A DNA stretch of 19,848 nucleotides from the NCBI GenBank assembly GCA_030652345.1, contig JAUSAU010000031.1, forward strand, positions 1-19,848, given 5' to 3'. Below are positions 16,610 to 19,848 of the stretch, piece by piece. Position 1 is the first letter of the stretch. Each line of letters opens with the position of its first letter. Position numbers and translations under genes: made by a program. Origin of the DNA: Coriobacteriia bacterium. Its GTDB lineage: Bacteria > Actinomycetota > Coriobacteriia > Anaerosomatales > PALSA-660. The notes beneath the pieces are model-generated. The model was not told the DNA's origin. It saw only the letters and a list, made by a program, of their open reading frames with translations, and ran no database searches.

Positions 16610-17551
16610 CTACCGGCGGATGCCCGCCTGCTTGAATCCTTCCCCAAGAACCTCGTGGACATCCGAGATGACGAGGAACGCTTCCGGGTCCAAAGCGTGC
16701 ACGATCGACTTGAGGTCCTCGAGTTCGCGGCGGGAGACCACGCAGAAGATGACGTCGCGGTCCTGCCCGGAGTAGACCCCGCGGCTCTTGAGCGCGGTGG
16801 CGCCGCGGCCCAGCTCCCGGACGATCGCGTCGCCGATCGCGTCGGCTTGCAGCGAGAAGATGTAGGCCGCCTTCTCGGTCACGAGGCCCTCCTGCACGAG
16901 ATCGATCGTCCGTCCTCCGACGAAGACCGCCACCGCGCCGTAGAGCGCCAGCGTCGGCCCGAACACGATGCCGGCGGCGACAAGAACGAGCACGTCGACG
17001 GCGAGCATGAGCTGGCCGATGCCGATCGAGATCCTCTTGGTGAGCAGCTGGGCGATGATGTCCGTGCCGCCGGTGTTGCCGCCCACCCGGAAGACGAGCC
17101 CGATGCCGAGCCCCATGAGCGCCCCGCCCCACAGTGCCGCCAGCAGGGGGTCGTTCGTCGCGAGGTGCGGCACGACACGGGCGAAGACGGGCAGCGCCAT
17201 GACGTCGACGGCGACGGACAGTCCGATGGCGCCATAGAGCGTCTTGGCGCCGTAGCGCCAGCCACGCGCGCGGATGCCGATGACGAGCAGGATCACGTTC
17301 ATCAGCACCATCTGGATGCCGACCGGGATAGCTGGCAATCCCAGGTCCTTGAGCACGTAGAAGATGACCGTGGCCAGACCGGACACGCCGCCGGCCGCGA
17401 TCTTGTTCGGGATGAGGAACGCGTCGAGGCCCCAGGCGGCGATCAGGATGCCGAGCGTGATCCAGAACGCGTCGCGCACCGGGCGACTGCGAAGCACGCG
17501 CTGCGGCGACATCGGCTTCTTCGCGAGCTTCTTGATCTTGTCGCGCACCAT
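16610..17551 (-). CDS. YitT family membrane protein (DUF161/DUF2179)
   Basis: A 313-residue integral membrane protein of the YitT family. A basic N-terminus precedes about five or six hydrophobic helices between residues 28 and 212, including NKIAAGGVSGLATVIFYVL and FRVGGNTGGTDIIAQLL, which are family hallmarks. A soluble C-terminal domain of about 80 residues (DUF2179) ends with the typical ISDVHEVLGEGF. The biochemical role of the family is not settled; transport has been suggested. The ATG at 17551 directly follows the TAG of the phosphoesterase gene (TAGATG), so translation is probably coupled to it. Length and both domains are complete. Confidence 0.92.
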   Translation of the reverse strand: MVRDKIKKLAKKPMSPQRVLRSRPVRDAFWITLGILIAAWGLDAFLIPNKIAAGGVSGLATVIFYVLKDLGLPAIPVGIQMVLMNVILLVIGIRARGWRYGAKTLYGAIGLSVAVDVMALPVFARVVPHLATNDPLLAALWGGALMGLGIGLVFRVGGNTGGTDIIAQLLTKRISIGIGQLMLAVDVLVLVAAGIVFGPTLALYGAVAVFVGGRTIDLVQEGLVTEKAAYIFSLQADAIGDAIVRELGRGATALKSRGVYSGQDRDVIFCVVSRRELEDLKSIVHALDPEAFLVISDVHEVLGEGFKQAGIRR

Positions 17552-18310
17552 CTAGTCCACCACCCCGCCCATGTCGAGCCGCGGCCGCTCGCGCCGGGCC
17601 TCGAGGAACGCCAGCACGCTTGCGGCGTCGCGGTTGACCACCCGGTCGAGCGAGATGCCCGCTTCCTCAGCCACCGCGATGGCACGCTCGCAGCGCCCCA
17701 CATGTGCATGGTAGTGCGCGTCCGAATCGATGGCCACGTACGCGCCCGCGGCCGCGGCCGCGTGCGCGAAGGCGATCTCGCGGCTGGTGTCGTGCGAGCG
17801 TGACATGGACGGCTCGTAGGAGCCGTTGTTGAGCTCCACGATGACTCCGTGCTCCACGCAGGCCGCGACCACGCGCTCGACGTCGATGGGCAGCGTCGGG
17901 TTGCCCGGGTGCGTGATCATGTCGACGAGCGGGTTGGCGATGACGCGCAGGATGACGTCCGTGAGCTCGTCGGTGCTCGCCTCGTCGTAGCCGACGGTCG
18001 GGTGCATGCCCACGGCAACGAAGTCGAGCTTCGCGAGCGTCTCGTCCGGCAAGTCGAGGCCGTTGGCGGTGCCGGGGACGGGGTTGGCCTCGACGCCCTT
18101 GAGGATGCGCACGCCGGAAAGCAGCGAGGGGACGACCTTCAGGTTGAGGAAGTGCCAGTCGTGAGGGGCGCCCGGCAGACTCGGGCCGTGATCGGTGACC
18201 GCGATGAGTTCGAGGCCCTTCGCCGCGGCGGCGGACGCCAGCTCGCCGACTGTGGAGTACGCGTGCCCGGAGGCGACGGAGTGGGTGTGGAGATCGGCGA
18301 GGAGGCGCAC
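17552..18310 (-). CDS. PHP-domain phosphoesterase, YcdX-like
   Basis: A 252-residue TIM-barrel-like PHP protein. The full set of metal ligands seen in E. coli YcdX can be matched: DLHTHS (His8, His10), His16, TDHG (His41), GVEAN (Glu74), MHP (His103), THPGNP (His134) and DSDAH (Asp197, His199). A trinuclear-metal phosphatase in the cytoplasm is therefore expected; the substrate is unknown. Histidinol phosphatases share the fold, but the YcdX pattern fits better and no histidine genes are nearby. The start is GTG at 18310, 8 bases after the prfB stop, and the stop abuts the YitT-family ATG, placing it in the prfB transcript. Confidence 0.9.
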   Translation of the reverse strand: MRLLADLHTHSVASGHAYSTVGELASAAAAKGLELIAVTDHGPSLPGAPHDWHFLNLKVVPSLLSGVRILKGVEANPVPGTANGLDLPDETLAKLDFVAVGMHPTVGYDEASTDELTDVILRVIANPLVDMITHPGNPTLPIDVERVVAACVEHGVIVELNNGSYEPSMSRSHDTSREIAFAHAAAAAGAYVAIDSDAHYHAHVGRCERAIAVAEEAGISLDRVVNRDAASVLAFLEARRERPRLDMGGVVD

Positions 18311-18318
18311 GGGCGCGC

Positions 18319-19461
18319 CTACGACCCGGTGCTTGCGCCGGTGCCGACCGTCTCTGCAGTGGCCTCGCCGACGCGCCAGCGGTGGAAGCCGACCACGAAC
18401 TCGTCGATGTCGCCACCGAGCACGCCGTTGACGTCACCGGTCTCGACGCCGGTGCGGACGTCCTTGACCATCTGGTACGGGTAGAGCACGTAGTTGCGGA
18501 TCTGGCTGCCGAAGGAGATGTCGCGGCGCTCGCCGCGCATCTCGGACAGCTCGGCGTCCCGCTCTGCCTTCTTCAGGTCGTAGAGACGGGAGCGCAGGAT
18601 CTTCATCGCGCTGTCCTTGTTCTTGAGCTGGCTCTTCTCGTTCTGGCACGTGACCACGAGGCTGGTGGGCAGGTGGGTTATGCGCACCGCGGAGTCGGTG
18701 GTGTTGACCGACTGGCCGCCGGGACCGCTTGAGCGGTAGACGTCGATGCGCAGGTCCTCCTCGCGGATCTCCACCACGATCTCGTCGGGCAGCAGCGGCA
18801 GGACCTCGACCCCGGCGAACGTGGTCTGGCGGCGTTTCTTCTCGTCGGTGGGGCTGATGCGGACGAGGCGGTGCACGCCGATCTCTGAGGTGAGCATGCC
18901 GTAGGCGTTGCGGCCATGCACGGTGAAGACCGCGCGGTCGATGCCGAGCTCCACGCCGGGCGTCGCGTCGTTGAGGTCGAGCTTCCATTTGCGCGACTCG
19001 GCGTACTTCGTATACATGCGAAGCAGCATCTCGGCCCAGTCCTGGGCCTCGAGCCCACCCTGGCCGGGCGTGATGGTGATGATGGCGTCGCCGGAGTCGA
19101 ACTCGCCGGTGAACCACGAGGAGAGCTCGAGGTCGCCGACGCGGCGCGCGACATCCTTCAGCGTGCGGTCGCGCTCGGCGGCCAGTGTCTCGTCGTCGTC
19201 GGCCAGCGCGAACTCGTTGCCGACCTCGGCATCGTCGAGCGCTGCCACGATGGATTCGTAGGCCTCGATCTCGTCGCGAAGGCCGGCGACCTTGGCCATG
19301 AGGAGCTGTGCGGCCGCGGGGTCGTCCCAGAGTCCCGGCTCGGCAGACTTCTCTTCGAGCGCAGCAACGTCGGCACGCTTCGCGTCGAGGTGGAGGTACT
19401 CCCCGATGCGGGTCACGCGCGCCTTGGCGGCGGTTATGTCGGCGCTGCGATCCTCGATCAC
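18319..19461 (-). CDS. prfB: Peptide chain release factor 2 (RF2)
   Basis: A 380-residue class I release factor that frees the finished protein from the ribosome at stop codons. The RF2 features are the beginning (RIGEYLHLDAKR, GLWDDP), the PGQGGLEAQDWAEMLLRMY block, the catalytic SSGPGGQSVN with GGQ at 248-250, and the basic RSRLYDLK stretch. The length and numbering nearly match E. coli RF2 (GGQ at 250-252). The codon-reading tripeptide is SPT at 203-205, where RF2 normally has SPF. The whole gene is one open frame from the GTG at 19461, with GAGG about 9 bases upstream, so the classical programmed +1 frameshift is absent. Identity as RF2 rather than RF1 is secure on overall sequence; its stop-codon specificity is less so because of the altered tripeptide. 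Confidence 0.96.
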   Translation of the reverse strand: MIEDRSADITAAKARVTRIGEYLHLDAKRADVAALEEKSAEPGLWDDPAAAQLLMAKVAGLRDEIEAYESIVAALDDAEVGNEFALADDDETLAAERDRTLKDVARRVGDLELSSWFTGEFDSGDAIITITPGQGGLEAQDWAEMLLRMYTKYAESRKWKLDLNDATPGVELGIDRAVFTVHGRNAYGMLTSEIGVHRLVRISPTDEKKRRQTTFAGVEVLPLLPDEIVVEIREEDLRIDVYRSSGPGGQSVNTTDSAVRITHLPTSLVVTCQNEKSQLKNKDSAMKILRSRLYDLKKAERDAELSEMRGERRDISFGSQIRNYVLYPYQMVKDVRTGVETGDVNGVLGGDIDEFVVGFHRWRVGEATAETVGTGASTGS

Positions 19462-19536
19462 TGGTGGCTACCTCGGAGTAGGTGACGACTGCGGGCGCCT
19501 GCTACCGGCATGGTGAGGCTGCCCTAAGGCAGACGT

Positions 19537-19545
19537 ATTCTAGCA
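19537..19545 (-). promoter_or_regulatory. Candidate extended -10 promoter for prfB
   Basis: On the minus strand TGCTAGAAT gives a TGn extension plus TAGAAT, five of six matches to TATAAT. It lies about 75 bases upstream of the prfB start. I see no good -35, which extended -10 promoters can lack. Just downstream, near the expected transcription start, CTGCC and GGCAG (19519-19532) form a 5-bp palindrome around TTAG that could be an operator or a small leader hairpin. Confidence 0.45.
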
Positions 19546-19590
19546 CGGGGCGAGAGCGCGGCCGGGCGGGCGGCGCTACTCTCGCGCAGG

Positions 19591-19848
19591 TCAGGACGAG
19601 AGCTGTCGCGGATCGAACGAGGGCGAGAACGGGTCCACGAAGCGAACACCCTCGACCACTCTCCCGTCGGAGAAGTCCTCGGTCAGCACGACGCGTATGC
19701 CGGACAACCGCGCGGTGGCCCAGAGCTGGGCGTCGTAGAAGGACATGCCGTGCTCGATGGTGCCGCGGACGGCGTCGGCGATCACCTCGTCGGTCACGAG
19801 CAGCACCGGCCACGTCTCGCGCAGGTCTGCCAGGTCGGCAGCGACCGA
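19591..19848 (-). CDS. PIN-domain (VapC-type) ribonuclease, C-terminal part, truncated by window edge
   Basis: Only the last 85 residues are present; the frame is open to the right edge, so the start and the first catalytic aspartate lie outside. The visible part has the typical second half of a toxin-type PIN domain: SFYDAQLWATARLSGIRVVL with a conserved aspartate, then TEDFSDGRVVEGVRFVDPF. PIN proteins of this type are Mg2+-dependent RNases, usually paired with an antitoxin encoded just upstream, which here would be beyond the edge. A GTG at 19806 is an internal codon, not a convincing start, because homologous sequence continues ahead of it. It is probably a separate transcription unit from prfB. 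Confidence 0.8.
   Translation of the reverse strand, partial: SVAADLADLRETWPVLLVTDEVIADAVRGTIEHGMSFYDAQLWATARLSGIRVVLTEDFSDGRVVEGVRFVDPFSPSFDPRQLSS

Noticed and set aside
14437..16635. A 732-codon open frame on the plus strand opposite the histidine kinase
   Set aside because: The minus-strand kinase has clear PAS, HisKA and HATPase motifs. In G+C-rich DNA the complementary frame is often open, and this translation is arginine- and valine-rich with no domain pattern.
16433..17803. A 456-codon plus-strand frame opposite the YitT-family and PHP genes
   Set aside because: Low-complexity, His/Asp/Arg-rich translation with no family features; the minus-strand genes account for the region.

Overview
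The window is a G+C-rich stretch of bacterial chromosome in which every gene I can support is on the minus strand, so transcription runs from the right end to the left end. Short gaps, stop/start overlaps, frequent GTG starts, a split transketolase and an RF2 gene without the programmed frameshift suit a high-G+C actinobacterium. A deep-branching, Coriobacteriia-like lineage would fit, but that placement is inference. No rRNA, tRNA, IS element or CRISPR was seen. No gene-free stretch exceeds 300 bases; the longest is 7867-8018, between the protease and the RHS gene.

Reading in transcription order (right to left): the 3' part of a PIN-domain (VapC-type) gene enters from the right edge. A promoter-like extended -10 precedes prfB (release factor 2), a PHP-domain phosphoesterase, and a YitT-family membrane protein; these three are nearly contiguous. 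After 31 bases comes a 1239-residue soluble multi-PAS/GAF histidine kinase. A nested inverted repeat then leads into the two halves of a split transketolase (4-bp GTGA overlap). A hairpin that could be a terminator separates these from the cell-division set ftsE-ftsX (11-bp overlap) and an S41 C-terminal processing protease.

The left third is a different kind of DNA. A 2227-residue secreted RHS/YD-repeat protein has an N-terminal DNRLRE-like domain, a conserved RHS core ending in DPSGL, and a C-terminal tip of 167 residues that I do not recognise. G+C drops at the core/tip boundary. Directly downstream is a predicted lipoprotein, then a beheaded RHS core fragment running off the left edge. 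Main RHS, unique tip, small gene, orphan core fragment is the known layout of polymorphic-toxin loci with displaced modules. The tip plus lipoprotein is therefore the best candidate here for an undescribed effector/immunity pair, although neither function can be proven from sequence.

Other points worth checking: the RF2 stop-codon recognition tripeptide reads SPT instead of SPF, TAG ends 6 of the 12 complete 3' ends, and the transketolase ribosome-binding site lies inside a long inverted repeat.
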